A stretch of DNA of 64,000 nucleotides from Dendrocalamus latiflorus (taxonomy: Eukaryota; Streptophyta; Magnoliopsida; Poales; Poaceae). The notes under the pieces are model-generated. The model had not been told where the DNA came from. It searched no databases and saw only the letters and a program-made list of their open reading frames with translations. Each line of letters opens with the position of its first letter. Position 1 is the stretch's first letter. Position numbers and translations under genes: made by a program. Shown here in pieces: positions 12,170-23,749 of the stretch. Where the stretch lies: NCBI GenBank assembly GCA_017311315.1, contig CM029609.1, positions 41,355,969 through 41,419,968 of the forward strand. Direction: 5' to 3'.

Positions 12170-12682
12170 ACGAATTTCCTGTGTTGATGACCTCCTCGTT
12201 GCCCCTCTCGCGCTGCATCTGCTAATGGATGTCATCGTTCTCCCCTTTGAGGCTTGCAATCCATGCCTGCAAGTTAAAGATTTGCTCTGACAATGTATGC
12301 AAGTTAAAATTTTGCTCTGACAATGTATCTACATACCTCACAATATAGCGTTCATGGGGAGGATCGATCTAGCGGACAAAGTCGCATTACACCATCTGCT
12401 ACAATGGAGGTTTAACATCGAAACTCTATTAGCAACAATACAAAATAAATGATTGCCTATTTGTACCCTAGAGTGTGGGCATCGAAAGAAACATTGCCCG
12501 CCATCGAAATAGCCTTCCGCGACTTGCATGACCGCATCCTCCCGGTGTCCGCATTTTGGCCACACCAGTTGAGCACGCCTGTTTGGCATTAAGCGATAAT
12601 TAGGGCCAAAGTCCCCTATCCTTTCCAGGAGAAGGTCTACCTTTGGTGACCCATATTCGACTGGCCTCTCGGCATCTACCAT
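12170..12682 (-). pseudogene. GRF-type zinc-finger protein associated with MULE
   Basis: Read on the minus strand from 12682 (MVDAERPVEYG...), the sequence gives WPKCGHREDAVMQVAEGYF followed by CFFRCPHSR. After an intron-like gap and a frame change it continues with CDFVR, a stop where the family has W, IDPPHERYI, and a heptad-like leucine-rich tail (about 12230-12340). The C..C...C...C spacing and the FFRCP core fit the GRF zinc finger, which in rice MULEs is often encoded opposite the transposase. A 30-bp unit is duplicated in the tail (about 12266-12335). At least two stops make it a pseudogene. The role is unknown; nucleic-acid binding is inferred from the domain. Confidence 0.65.
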
Positions 12683-12719
12683 GGTAGGTTACTCTAGGAT
12701 GGACAAGGTAGTTCTTTCT

Positions 12720-14570
12720 ATGTGTAGGATCGGATATGGCAACAGAGGGGGGGTGAATGGTGCCTCTTTTAAAATCGACCCCTCAAAAGTATCCACATGT
12801 TAGACTCCTCTCCGATAGCTACGAGAAGCTATGAAGAAGAAAGCTAACGCTCTCTGGAACCTCAAAAATACAGAGAAGAAAGCGAGACAATCAAGTGAAG
12901 GAATCACAACGCAAATTAAAGGAGAAGACGGCCGGCCAGTCAGACCTCAGGCAACAGGCCGGTCTGACCGCCCCCTGGCCGGTCTAATCGCCATGGCTCG
13001 GTCGGTCAGACCGGTTAAGGGGCGCCGGTCAGACCGGGTATTGGGCGCCGGTCAGACCGCTATTCACCGGCCGGTCTGACCGCAATGCGCAGACCGGTCA
13101 GACCGACCGAACCCTAGGCTTCGGATCAATTGACTGAGAACAGGGCTGAATTTCTGCAGATCTCTGAGATTCTGCTTCAAATCTTTTCAACCCTAGACAA
13201 CAAGACAACGTCCTAAATAGCAAGGAGGCTCTAGGGATCCAAGAAAACACATCAAAAGCCCAAGGAATCAAATTTTGAGCAAAGAACTGAAAGTGACAGA
13301 GAAAAGGGATTGATTTCCAAAATACTTGCCAATCACTAATTCTTTGCTTATGAGGCCTTGCATTTCAGCAGGAGATTATCACAGGGCTTGAAAGCATGCA
13401 TCTCAACCCAGCTTGAGAAGGAGAATCAAGAGGGCCAAGATGCCCCTGACAGAACAGAAATATCATCCCATCACAGAAATAACATAAATAGAGGAAATGA
13501 GGCAAAATGGAATCTTTGATTTTTCTCCATCGAACTCTAGGGAACAAGCTGACCAAATGGTCTAGAAATATCATCCCATCACAGAGCAATCCATTTTGCT
13601 ACTTCTTGCACAAAGAATCAGCTCAAAACTAAAAATGAAGAAAACATGTAGAGAGCATCAGAACCACTGAGAATGAACTGGAACGAAAGAAAACTCAAAT
13701 GGATTCATTGGAATGGAGATGAATGATTACAAGTAGGTGAACTACGTCCTCATACATGATTAATACAAGGAAATCACTACATGCTTGAAGATCCACACCC
13801 TGGAAATCAAGCCATACACACACATGCTGCTCTCTCAGAACTCACTCCACACCACTGGAATAGCTACACAAGAAAGAGCTCTCTAGCCTGAATGGATACC
13901 CAACACTGCTGCCTTGCCTCTCCTTTTAACCCCCAATACTCACACCAAGAGGGGAATTCAAGAAGTGGCATACTCCACCCACTCAAACCTCACACCACAA
14001 ATGAGGAAAGTGGGTCAAACCAAATTTTTGGAGGGAAATCTGCCTCCACCTCCATTGCTTGAGTCAAAATACCATTTTGCCCCTCAAGCACCTTCCCGGA
14101 AGCTTCCCGCAACCGGGGCCTTTGACCGATTGGACCTCGACTCCTCCCTGAGTCTAGTCCGGTCCGCTCCGTCGCCCACGACCACAACCGACCTCCAAAC
14201 CGTCTGGACCTCCAACTCCACCCTGAGCCTAGTCCCGGTTCTCTCGTCGTCGCCCATCGTGTTCGTCACCGGTAGCTCCCGCTCCGGTTCCTCGTCTCCC
14301 GATTCGCAACCACCTCATCAGCCTCAATCATCTTCGGCATCCTCGACCGTCTGGACCTCAACACCTCCTGTGCCTAGTCCCGGTCCTCCTCGCCTCACCA
14401 TGACCTAGCTCCAAAGTCCTGCAGTCACACAGACAAGCAAACCGTCACATAGCACTGCACGAAACAGCATAATCCATAATAGCACAAGTAAAGATACTCA
14501 ACCCTAGAATACCCAAAACAAATTCAACCTCACTAAACCAACCGTCAATTACTCATCACCAACATGGGGA
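12720..14570. repeat. Dispersed repeat block A (probable retroelement remnant)
   Basis: It begins near GGCAACAGAGGGGGGGTGAA (about 12737) and runs to about 14570. A cognate block lies at about 28130-30190 ('cagagggggatgaatg' start; shared 'cctagtcccggtcctcctc' and 'gaccatgacc' near the ends). It contains a dense cluster of GGTCAGACC palindromes (12930-13110) and three imperfect copies of 'gtctggacctc...cctagtccc' (14120-14390). No protease, reverse transcriptase or integrase sequence is visible. It interrupts MULE 1. The class is not certain; an LTR or non-autonomous retroelement is my best guess. Confidence 0.45.
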
Positions 14571-14808
14571 TACCTCCACATGGTCTCTCACTATGGTTCA
14601 CTTGCGTCGAGTGCTCTTATGCTCAAGGGGGTGGGGCATGCATTTTATAGCCCATAGGGGGAGGCAGCGTGCTTTATAACAAACCATATCATGTGTTAGC
14701 TTTGTGCAGCTTTATCCAGAGAGAACTAGCAACACTATACCTCCTCAGCTTTTTGGACCGAAAAGACAGGAACCTGCAAAGCAGGACATGACAAGAAGAA
14801 AGGTGTAC
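14570..14808. other. Unassigned segment preceding the 31-bp array
   Basis: No coding signal. It contains one copy of a roughly 65-bp sequence (from 14729, GCAACACTATACCTCCTCAG) that recurs after the array at 15386, so the array is bracketed by direct repeats. Confidence 0.5.
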
Positions 14809-15366
14809 AGCTTTGCGCAGTGACAAGACCAGACGGGGCAGCTTTGCGCAATGACAATACCAGATGGGGCAACTTTGCACAGTGACAAGACCAAAGGGTG
14901 CAGCTTTGCACAGTGATAAAACCAGACGGGCCAGCTTTGCGCAGTGACAATACCAGACGGGGAAGCTTTGGGCAATGACAAGACCAAAGTGTGCAGCTTT
15001 GTGCAGTGACAAGACCAAACATGACAGCTTTGCGTAGTAACAATAACAGATGGGGCAGCTTTGCATGGTGACAAGACCAAATGGTGCAGCTTTGCACAAT
15101 GATAAGACCAAACGGGCTAGATTTGCACAGTAACAAGACCAGACGGGGCAGCTTTGCACAGTGACAAGACCAAAGGGTGTAGCTTTATACGGTGATAAGA
15201 CTAGATGGGCCGGCTTTGCACAGTGACAATACCAGACGGGACAGCTTTACACAATGACAAGACCAAAAGGTGAAGCTTTGCGTAGTGATAAGACCAAATG
15301 GGGCAGCTTTGCGTAGTGATAAAACCAAGGGGGCAACTTTGTGTAGTAACAACACTTGGCCTTGCC
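14809..15366. repeat. 31-bp tandem array with 93-bp higher-order period
   Basis: About 18 head-to-tail copies of a 31-bp unit of the type AGCTTTGCxCAGTGACAAGA + CCAGACGGGGC. Neighbouring units differ in the last 14 bases, but every third unit matches: for example 'ataccag...' endings in units 2, 5, 8 and 14 and 'agaccaaa(g/t)..tg' endings in units 3, 6, 9, 12 and 15. The array therefore evolved by amplification of 93-bp trimers. Because 93 is divisible by three, the minus strand stays open in several frames for more than 100 codons. I regard these frames as products of the repeat, not genes. Confidence 0.92.
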
Positions 15367-15479
15367 AACTTTTTAGATCGACATGGCAACACTATACCTC
15401 CTTAGATTTTCAGACCGAAAAGATGGGACTCTACAAAGTATGACGTGATAGCTCTCTACACCATGCCAACCCTTTGCAT

Positions 15480-15486
15480 TATAAAA
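15480..15486 (+). promoter_or_regulatory. Possible TATA box downstream of the 31-bp array
   Basis: TATAAAA, about 115 bp after the array and about 80 bp before the short open frame at 15562. Initiation in this area is an inference from spacing only. Confidence 0.35.
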
Positions 15487-15561
15487 TGAGGTGGAAAAGA
15501 TCTAGGAGAGAACACTACACAAGCAAACCCAACACTAGACTAGAGCTTGGCAGAAGAAGCA

Positions 15562-15726
15562 ATGGGACAAGATGATAAGCAATTGGAGAAGACCCGCGAA
15601 CAAGCAAGGTCTGCTATGGCCTGTGACAAACAAGCAAGGGCTGTGGCGGCCCGCGACAAACAAACAGAGTGTGCCAAGAGGGCACCTACCTGCAATGACG
15701 CCCCTCATAACAGCAACCCCTGCTAA
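15562..15726 (+). CDS. Short open frame, 54 aa, unassigned
   Basis: Starts at ATG 15562 and stops at TAA 15724-15726. The product is charged and rich in K, Q, R and A (contains DKQLEKTREQARSAMACDKQ) and then becomes Pro/Asn/Cys-rich. It lies about 80 bp downstream of a TATA-like box. I recognise no domain. It could equally be the start of a degenerate gag-like frame of the inserted element that carries the array. Weak evidence. Confidence 0.2.
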   Translation: MGQDDKQLEKTREQARSAMACDKQARAVAARDKQTECAKRAPTCNDAPHNSNPC

Positions 15727-17150
15727 ATGTTCCAACCGAGCGTTCACTGCAACACCCCCTGAGGGGGAGACGCTACCCATCTGTTGGTGCAGGGATGCAG
15801 GTAGCCATGCAAGTTCTTCAAGTCTATGCAGTGGCTCAGCCTGGGCATGCGTTACTGGGGTTGCGCAAACTACTCCTGTGACTATCCCGACCATCGTCGG
15901 GACACGAGCAGCTATCAATAGCCGATAAGGAACAGATTGAACCAAGATTTGAATTGAAAATCCAAATTTCAAGTAAAAATCCAAATCCTGATTTTTGCTC
16001 CCTTTTCTTCCCTCTTTCTCCTCTCCCCTCTCTTGCATGTTGGCCTGGCCTCCTCCCCTCTTTCTTCTTTCTTCTTCTCGCTTTTCTCCTCTCTGCTCTC
16101 ACTTCGACGCCCAACCGGCTAGCTCCACCTCTCCTGTGCACACACGTCACCTCTCCCCACCAAAGACATATCCTGCGCCGGCTATCCCGGCGCCATGCCC
16201 TACCAAGCTGCGTACCTGCCTCCGTCACGTCCCCGCCTGGGCTCCCGCACTGGACCTCCCTTCTTCCCCCCTATTCCAGCGTCAGCCCATGCCTGCACAC
16301 CAACATGGCCCTGCCGCCCCCACGCAGCTGCCATGCCCTGCCAAGACCACGCCGTGGTCATCCCCTCACCATGCCCTGCAGCTGGTCACCGCATCGCCTA
16401 CTCCCACGTTGTGCCCTACCCTGCTCTGTTGTGGTTGTCTCATCGTCCGACCAGAGGCAACATCAAAGCTCCATGCCGAGTCTCGTACCAAAGTCGTCGG
16501 CCACAGTAGCTCTACAACATCCTCCTCTAGCTATAAATGGCTCCCTTGAGCTTGCATTGCCTTCTTTACATCTCCTCTCTCCTCCATTCTCATTCCTCAA
16601 ACTCAGCTGAACTCTATTTGCCACACTTGTGTGCTGGCTACCATGCGCCATCGATGTTTCGGCTACTCGGGCAAATTTCAGCCAGAAGTAACCATGTCAC
16701 GGTGCGTCTTATCCCTTCTACTGTGTTTTCCCTCTGTCAATTTTGGGATTTGCCTGCCGGAGCTCACCACGCCGCTTCCTTCTCCATTTCTGGCTGGTGA
16801 CCGCCTCCACCGCCACTAAGGCACCTGTAGGCGACCTCGACCTGATTCCTCTGTGGGAGAGCACCACCACGCCCTCTCAAAGCTGCACACCACACCACCC
16901 CTAGCTTTCCTCTTCATCAGTGAGCCACCCACGGTGGTCTCACTGGGCCGCCACAGGCTCACAGGGTTGGCCAGCCTCGGACCCCCTCTTACTTGACCAA
17001 CAGCCTGGTAAGCATCCCTCTACCTCCTAAATGCTCGTGCATACTCGACTTCTCCCCTTTCTCCTCCCGACTGCTGGCATCCCGTTCCACCCTCGCCTCC
17101 GGCCGCTCATGCCATCGCCGGCCACTCTGTGTTGATCCATGGAAGCTAAT
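15727..17150. other. Unassigned pyrimidine- and GC-rich leader-like region inside MULE 1
   Basis: From 15990 the sequence is strongly C/T-rich with TATAAAT at 16532-16538. A CT-rich leader and GC-rich DNA with only short overlapping open frames on the plus strand follow. The composition is that of a grass promoter plus 5' leader, from either an LTR or a captured host gene. No conserved domain is readable in any frame. Its origin is unresolved. Confidence 0.35.
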
Positions 17151-18714
17151 AAATTTGATTAGGATCTAAATAGAAATAATATGAGAATAAAAATTTCATT
17201 AAGGATGTTGCATGCCATTAAAAATTAGCAAACTGATGGACATATAAAAATAACTAGTGTAAGTTCAAAATTGGTTGCACATCTCCAGTTATTTAAATGC
17301 CTTTTTAAAAATAACAAACAAAATAATTAAGTGAAATAAGAATTTGTATTTATATTAACCTCCCACATAAAACGACGATGGATAAATTGAAATATGCCCG
17401 AAGAATATACCGTGAGACTATTTGCATAACAAAAGAATTATATAATTAAGTGACACAAAATTTAACCATCTAAAATATGGCTATCATTCCTATATATTAA
17501 AAAGGTCATAAAAATACTTCTTTGAACAACAATTAAATAAATTGAAGTATTAAGCCGTTCAAATTTAAACTATATTTTCATGATGTAAATGAAAGATTTC
17601 TTTGTATATAATTAATGTAAATGGTATTTTAACAATTTAGGGAATTAAATTGAATGTTGAGCCACTAATATTAATTTCAAATACAAAATTAAATTAAACG
17701 TTACCCCAAATATAGGTAGTTAAATCTTGCCAGTAAGTGACATCTAAATTAAAGTATCCATTCCCATTGGCCTATTTTCTTGGCATATAGTTGACGCCAT
17801 GAATAATTGATTAAAATTGTTATGACAAATAAAAGCTATTAATAAGTATAACTATTGGGAAAATAAGGTTGAAGATTATTAGCATAACAACTAACCCTTA
17901 GCTTAGAATACAAGTTACATTAAAAATGATGTATGAAGCCCTGGGTCATGGTTAATGCTCTTGCGATGAACAAATTAGTGCAATTTAGGAAATAACAAGA
18001 TAAGCTCATATATCGGTCCATAGGTCCAACCTGACTTTTGTAACTTAATAAATATAAAAATACTAAAAAGAAGTTATTAAATAAAAGATCAAGCTATGGT
18101 TCAATGCAAGAGAGCATGAGGCTCGCAAGATGAAGTGGGAGAAAAAGAGAGAAATGGTGGCCAAGGCCAAAAAGGCTACCGAGGAATTCAATGCCAAGCT
18201 TGCAAGGAAGGGAAAATGGTCCCGATCCACGCGGTAGGTCGGGTCATTCCTCACTAGTTCCCCGAAGGTCAAATTTATTTCCATTCCAAAAAGGTGCATA
18301 TGTATTGTACGAGTACTTCAATTTGTTGCATCGTGTAGGAATTTGTTTCTTATGCACATAAACAAACAATGTGCGCTGTGTTATCCCCATCTTATTATGA
18401 AGTCTATTTTAATTTGTAACATTATATCTCGTCGTCTTTAGTGTTCAATTTTTCGCATAGCGAGGCATCCAACAACGTGAATAAACAAGTTATCCTCTGT
18501 ATATGAATTCCCGATTGTATCACAATATCATTAACCTTCGTACTTAGTAATCGTTGCTATCTCAATTGTCCTTAAAAAAATTTATGAAAATTTCTTGCGC
18601 TACAATAACATATGATGATTATAAAATATTATTACGAATCTAATAGATTTTGTACCATTCATAATTGTCACCTATCTACAACAATTGTTATTTATCTCCA
18701 TGCACGGTCGGGGG
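17151..18714 (+). other. MULE 1 3' AT-rich region with one exon remnant
   Basis: AT-rich and mostly non-coding. At 18094-18237, directly after an AG acceptor-like site, there is an open stretch ending in TAG. It encodes a lysine- and alanine-rich, probably helical peptide (contains EARKMKWEKKREMVAKAKKA), likely the last exon of a MULE gene. The segment 18480-18640 aligns with MULE 2 at 32110-32236 and continues at 35011 beyond the solo LTR there, which confirms both as copies of one family. Confidence 0.5.
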
Positions 18715-18901
18715 GGCCAATTGCTTAAAAAATGGGCTGAGGTGACAGTCGCTGAACTGTCAGACGACTGGACCTATAGTCGCCCAACAGTTGGATTATA
18801 GTCGCCCAACAGTTGGATGACAGGAGGCCATTCTTGTAAAAAAAATTTGCGCATGTATATTTCTGTAATTTCAAATAAAAATTGGATTATTTAAAATTTT
18901 T
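18715..18901. repeat. MULE 1 right terminal inverted repeat
   Basis: Two clean TAGTCGCCCAACAGTTGGAT units and degenerate partners, followed by the AT-rich end. It is inverted relative to 2956-3260 and followed by the 9-bp duplication at 18902-18910. Confidence 0.8.
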
Positions 18902-18910
18902 GAAGCTAGT

Positions 18911-19281
18911 GCAAAATTCTTTTGGCTATAGCCATGTCTTTTGGTTTATGGTTTTTGAATTCTATCTGTTCACGAGAGACAGGACGCAGAGGGAAAATAG
19001 TCGCATGTGATTTTGGTCAATATAGCTAAATTGAGTACAGTATCTACTATAATCTATCTGTAGACTCTGTTTTAAAAAATATACCATTTAAAAGTTAGTT
19101 ATTATAGCAACAAAAGCACACTCACGAAGTGTAACAACTCAGCAATGGTTCAGGCATAGGGCAGATTAGTACATGTTCAGGTGGTAGTACGAAGTAAACT
19201 GTTTGCAGTTTGTGCCCGCAACCCCTTACTAAAAGGCTAAAACCAAGAAGCTAGTGCTGACATGTGTGCATTGCTGTGTCG
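18911..19281. other. Intergenic, nothing recognised
   Basis: AT-rich sequence between MULE 1 and the hairpin MITE. No open frame of note and no repeat that I could place. Confidence 0.5.
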
Positions 19282-19290
19282 TGTGTTTAC

Positions 19291-19650
19291 GAATGAGGCT
19301 TCCCTATTCCCCTCTTCCTATTCCCCTCCCTATTTCCTCAATCTAAATCACTCACATCTCATCCAATGGCTAGTTTTTTTATATTTTCACCATTTGTCCA
19401 TCCATCATAAATAATAAAAAAATACAGGGAAAAAATAAAATTTATTTTTTATTATATTTTTTTTACAGAAATTATAATTTTATTTTTTTCTGTAAAAATA
19501 ATAATAATAAATAAATTTTATTTTTTCCAGTATTTTTTATTATTTATGATGGATGGGAAAATGGTGAAAATATAAAGAAAACTAGTCATTGGATGAGATT
19601 TGAGTGGTTTAGATTGAGGGAATAGGGAGGGGAATAGGGAAGCCTCATTC
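19291..19650. mobile_element. Hairpin MITE, 360 bp, 9-bp target duplication
   Basis: Both ends read GAATGAGGCTTCCCTATTCC inward. The whole element is close to a perfect inverted repeat with an AT-rich centre (about 19420-19540). It is flanked by TGTGTTTAC on both sides (19282-19290 and 19651-19659). A 9-bp duplication and long termini point to a Mutator-type MITE. Confidence 0.92.
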
Positions 19651-19999
19651 TGTGTTTACAGCCGGCGAAAACCACAGCAGAGCTGTCCAATTAAACACCA
19701 TCTTTTAGTTAGCATAAGTTTATTTGCCGCTCCGATGTACACATCCAGTCTGGCTATTATGATCAATGCTACTCCCTCCGCCCGCCCCCCTGCCTTCTCT
19801 CTCTCTCTCTCGATCTCGAGAAGTATACCTTTTATTACAAAACATGCGGTCAAACTTATTTAATTTTAACCATTACTATAGAAACTATTTAGATTGATCA
19901 CGTGAAAACAATACTATCATATTCATTATCAAAAATATTTTCATATAAAAAATGATGGCAAAAGTTATGTATTGGAGAACATCACTACTACAAAAAGGT

Positions 20000-20330
20000 T
20001 AATACTAGATGTCACATCACATATAGTTAACCAAAACCATCAATACTAAATACAATCACACATGGTTTTAGTTTAGACACTGTCTGTGTTGCTGCTAGCG
20101 CTCAAAACCATCTATGAAGACGTAATATTGCAGACGATACATCGTGAAAACCGTCTGTGAAGTATCATATATAGTTATTAACAAGAACCATTCGTGATAT
20201 TACCAAATATCATAGACGATTTTTGTTTGAACCATCTGTGATACTTCATAGATAGTTTGGATTAAAAATCGTCTGTGATAATTTCACTATTTTAATTATA
20301 GACTGTTGACCCTCACAGATTTGTCTTAAA
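20000..20330. repeat. CACTA 2 left subterminal repeats
   Basis: Degenerate units of the AACCATCTGTGATA / TATCATAGACGGTT type, the same motif as in CACTA 1. Confidence 0.75.
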
Positions 20331-20734
20331 TTCCAGATCTGTTCTCACAGCTCTGCTATTTTGAGAAGGTGGGGCTTTGATGCCATTTGGTAAAAGGAGA
20401 CTATATATTTGGCAAGAGTGATTATAGATCCATTAAGTTCTTGACTATATATGTTTATTAATTTATTCCTAATTGCATTATATTTTAATCTAGCTTTTGG
20501 TGAAAGGTGAATTGAAAATGATTTAGATCTAGCTAGCTTGATATAAAGAGAAGATTATTTACATCTAGCATGGTTCAAGGTTTAGCCATTCATAGTCTAT
20601 TTCTACTTAATTCAATTTAATTAATTATTCTTGCTACTTATAACTACTTCAGATCATATATATCTAGTATATTAATTAAATAATTTAATATTTAATACTA
20701 AATTGTTAAATGCATAACATAGGACCAAAGCTGG

Positions 20735-23700
20735 ATGTACGCTGGGAGTCGTGTGAGTGAAGAGTACATTAATGGTGTCTCTGCTTTTACAAGAGCTGCA
20801 GAGGAGGATATCTTGAATAAGGGGTAGAATATATGTACTGTCCATACATTGGCAGCAAGAATCTGAAGGTGTTTAAGAACCAAGCGCAGATTGAAGTACA
20901 CTTGATTCGAATAGATTTCAAGAAGGGGTATGCACATTGGACCAGTCATGGTGAAGAGAAAACTACACACGAAGGTAGTAATACGCTGTGCTTCATGATG
21001 CAGAAGGGAACTGTGATGAGAGAGAGTATTTATCATTCTGGGGCTTGATGGAGGACTCGAAGAAACATTTATTCATGTGCTGCAAGTCAAAGTATACGAG
21101 GTTGTCAGCCGTGCTTGAACTGCTTAAATTGAAGGCAAGCAACGGTTGGTCCGATAAGAGTTTCATGGCATTGTTAAGTCTTTTAGCGGACATACTTTCA
21201 GAGGGAAACGAGTTGCCCAAAACCATATATAAAGCCAAGAATGTTCTTTGTCCATGAGAATGGAAGTAGAAAGAATACATGCATGTTTGAATGATTGTAT
21301 CCTCTATCGTAAAGAGTATACAAATATGCATGTATGTCTGGTGTGTAACACCTCTCGATACAAATGTAAAAATCAATCAGATGACAGTGAGAGAATAGAG
21401 ATGAAGAAAGGACCTCCTGTTAAGGTGGCATGGTATCTTTTTTGTAATTCCCATTTGAAGTAGTTTTTTGCGAACCCAAAGCAGGAAAAGCTGCTGTGTT
21501 GGCACTCGGAGGAGCGTAAGAAGCATGGATCTTGCTGATTCTGCCCAGTGGAGAAACATCGATAGGAGGTTTGTAAACTTCGGTGCAGAACTAAGAAATA
21601 TAATGTTTGGATTGAGTACAGATGGAATGAATACTTTCGGTAATATGAGTAGCCGACATAGCACTTGGCCTATGACTCTCTACATCTACAACCTTCATCC
21701 TTGATTGTGTATGAAACGGAAGTATATTTTGGTGTCAATGCTTATCCAAGGGCTGAAACAACCTAGGAATGATATTAACGTGTGCCTAGCACCTTTCGTG
21801 CAAGATCTAAAAATATTGTGTATCAAAGGGGTATAGGTATGGGATGTGTACAAATGAGAGAAGATTACTTTATGCTCCTTATTATTGTGCACCATAATGA
21901 TTACCCTCCCTTGCTAACTTGTCAGGCCAGAGTACAAAATGGGCCAAAGCCTGTACTCACTGCTTAGATGATATCGAGAGTGTGTGGCTGAAGCAATCAC
22001 GCAAAACCGTACACATGCATCACCATGTGTTCCTTTAGAGGGCTCATCCACAACGCAAGATGAAGAAACAATTCGATAAAGAGAAGGAGGACAATAAATC
22101 GATATGGTTAAGGATTTAGATGTCGTGCTCAGAAAAGGACGTAAATCGAGGACCCGTGAGAAAAACACCTGGAAGAAGAGATTATTATTTTAGGACTTAC
22201 GTTATTAGGAGTACCAAGAAGTTAGCCACTTCATCGATATCACGCACGTAGATAAGCATATACGTGACAGCTTGATTGGTTTCTTACTAAACATTTATGA
22301 CAATACAAAGGATGGTGTCAACACATAGCTTGACTTGGTTGATATGGACATTAGGCCTGAGTTAGCACCGATAAAGACCGATAAAGGATGAACTTATCTT
22401 CCCCCTGATTGTTGCACTCTGTCCAAGGCCAGGAGAACTGAACAGTACCAGTACTTGCATGGTGTGAAAAATCTGTCTGGTTACTCTGTCAACATAGTGA
22501 AACTTCCTTTGATGGAAGATTTGAAGTTAATTGGCACGAAGTCTCATGATTATCATGTGATAATGACACATATGCTCTTATAATTAGAAGTATTTTACCG
22601 ATCAAGGTCCATGAGACAGAATTATTTTTTAACACAATTCCTCAAAAGGTCATTGATCCCAAAGGACTAGATGCTCTGTAGAACGAGATGGTGATGACTC
22701 TATGTCATCTTAAGGTGTATTTTCCTCCATCATTTTTTGATATCATGTTTCATCTCATTGTTCACATTGTATGAGAGATAAAACTATATGAGCCCAAATT
22801 TCTACGTAGCATGTACCCATTTGAGAAGTTCATGTGAATTCTCAAGTCCGATGTATGGAATAGATCTCGGCCGAAGGACAACATCATCGAAGGTTATGCA
22901 ACCAAAGAGATCATTGAGTTCTATATCGATTACATGGCTTTGGTCAAATCGATAGGTGTGCCTCGATCTCACCAAGAGGGGAGGCTCAAGGGTAACGGGA
23001 CCATCGAAAGGAAAGCAATCACTCTAGCTATAGATGCGTATACTCAAGTCCATTTCACAGTCTTGTAACACAAGACTGAAGTGTCCCCGTATATCAACCA
23101 GCACAAGAATGTGCTCCGGCAATAGAATTCGGAGCGGCCAGATGTTTGGATCATAAGGCAACACAACAGTTGGTTGAACCAATGGTTGAAGAAGCGACTC
23201 GCTAGGAGCTTCTCAAGTGATATGATGACATGGTTGGCAGAAGGGCTAACATTTACAGTTATGATAAGGCAAGGGTATGCATAAATGGATACACATTCTA
23301 TACAAAGGCTCAGGATATAAAGAGCACTAACCAGAACAACGGTGTTCGCATAGATGTGCTCAGTACTAATGGGTTGAGAAATTCCTACTATGGGTTCATA
23401 GAGGAGATTTAAGAGCTTGACTACGTACTTTTCAAGTTCCTCTTATTTCGGTGTCGTTCGGTCTATCTCTCATAGGTAAAGGTTGACAAGTACGGTGTCA
23501 CTACTGTGAACCTCAAATGTGTCAGATACAAAGACGAACTATTTGTACTCACTAACCAAGTTGTTCAAGTTTTCTATGTAACCGACCAGGCAAATAAGAT
23601 GCACCACGCAGTTCTTCATGGAAAAAGGAGGATTGTCAGAGTTGAGCATGTAGTGGACGAGGAAGAATACAATCAATTTGACGAGTTGCCTCCTTTTAGA

Positions 23701-23735
23701 AATAGCATTAAAGGTCGAGGAAGAACAATGTGATG
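20735..23735 (+). pseudogene. CACTA 2 TNPD-type transposase pseudogene
   Basis: Domains follow the usual order. The transposase-associated domain comes first (20735 onward, MYAGSRVSEEYINGVSAFTR; cysteine region near 20840). Tnp2 starts near 21250 and includes ADSAQWRNIDRRFVNFG and GLSTDGMNTFGNMSSRHSTW, with the conserved D of the DG motif, at about 21535-21670. Then come a segment around 21700-21960 with several stops, a DUF4218-like region with MYPFEKF near 22810 and GYATKEIIEFYIDYM near 22890, and a C-terminal DUF4216-like region at 23280-23735. At least 25 in-frame stops or frame changes are visible. It keeps the 100 bp (21135-21234) that CACTA 1 has lost. Confidence 0.88.
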
Positions 23736-23749
23736 AAACTAGCGACATA

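Larger units (their letters stand above)
2956..18901 (+). mobile_element. Mutator-like element (MULE) 1, with nested insertions
   Basis: The left terminus (2956 onward: GGATTTTTTTATAAATAATG, later ACAAGAATAGGCTCCTGTCG) and the right terminus (ending 18901) are inverted copies of each other, and both match the short MULE at 60577-62029. Flanks are CAAGCTAGT (2947-2955) and GAAGCTAGT (18902-18910), a 9-bp target duplication with one mismatch, the size expected for MULEs. Inside are a MuDR-type transposase pseudogene on the plus strand, a GRF zinc-finger pseudogene on the minus strand, a solo LTR, a dispersed repeat, a 31-bp array and unassigned DNA. Without the 3830-bp LTR insertion it would be about 12.1 kb. 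Confidence 0.8.

Noticed and set aside
14809..15366. CRISPR array
   Set aside because: 31-bp units follow each other without unique spacers, and the DNA is from a plant nucleus.
14689..15392. 156-codon repetitive protein on the minus strand
   Set aside because: Three frames are open together because the 31-bp array has a 93-bp period; no codon preference or start context.
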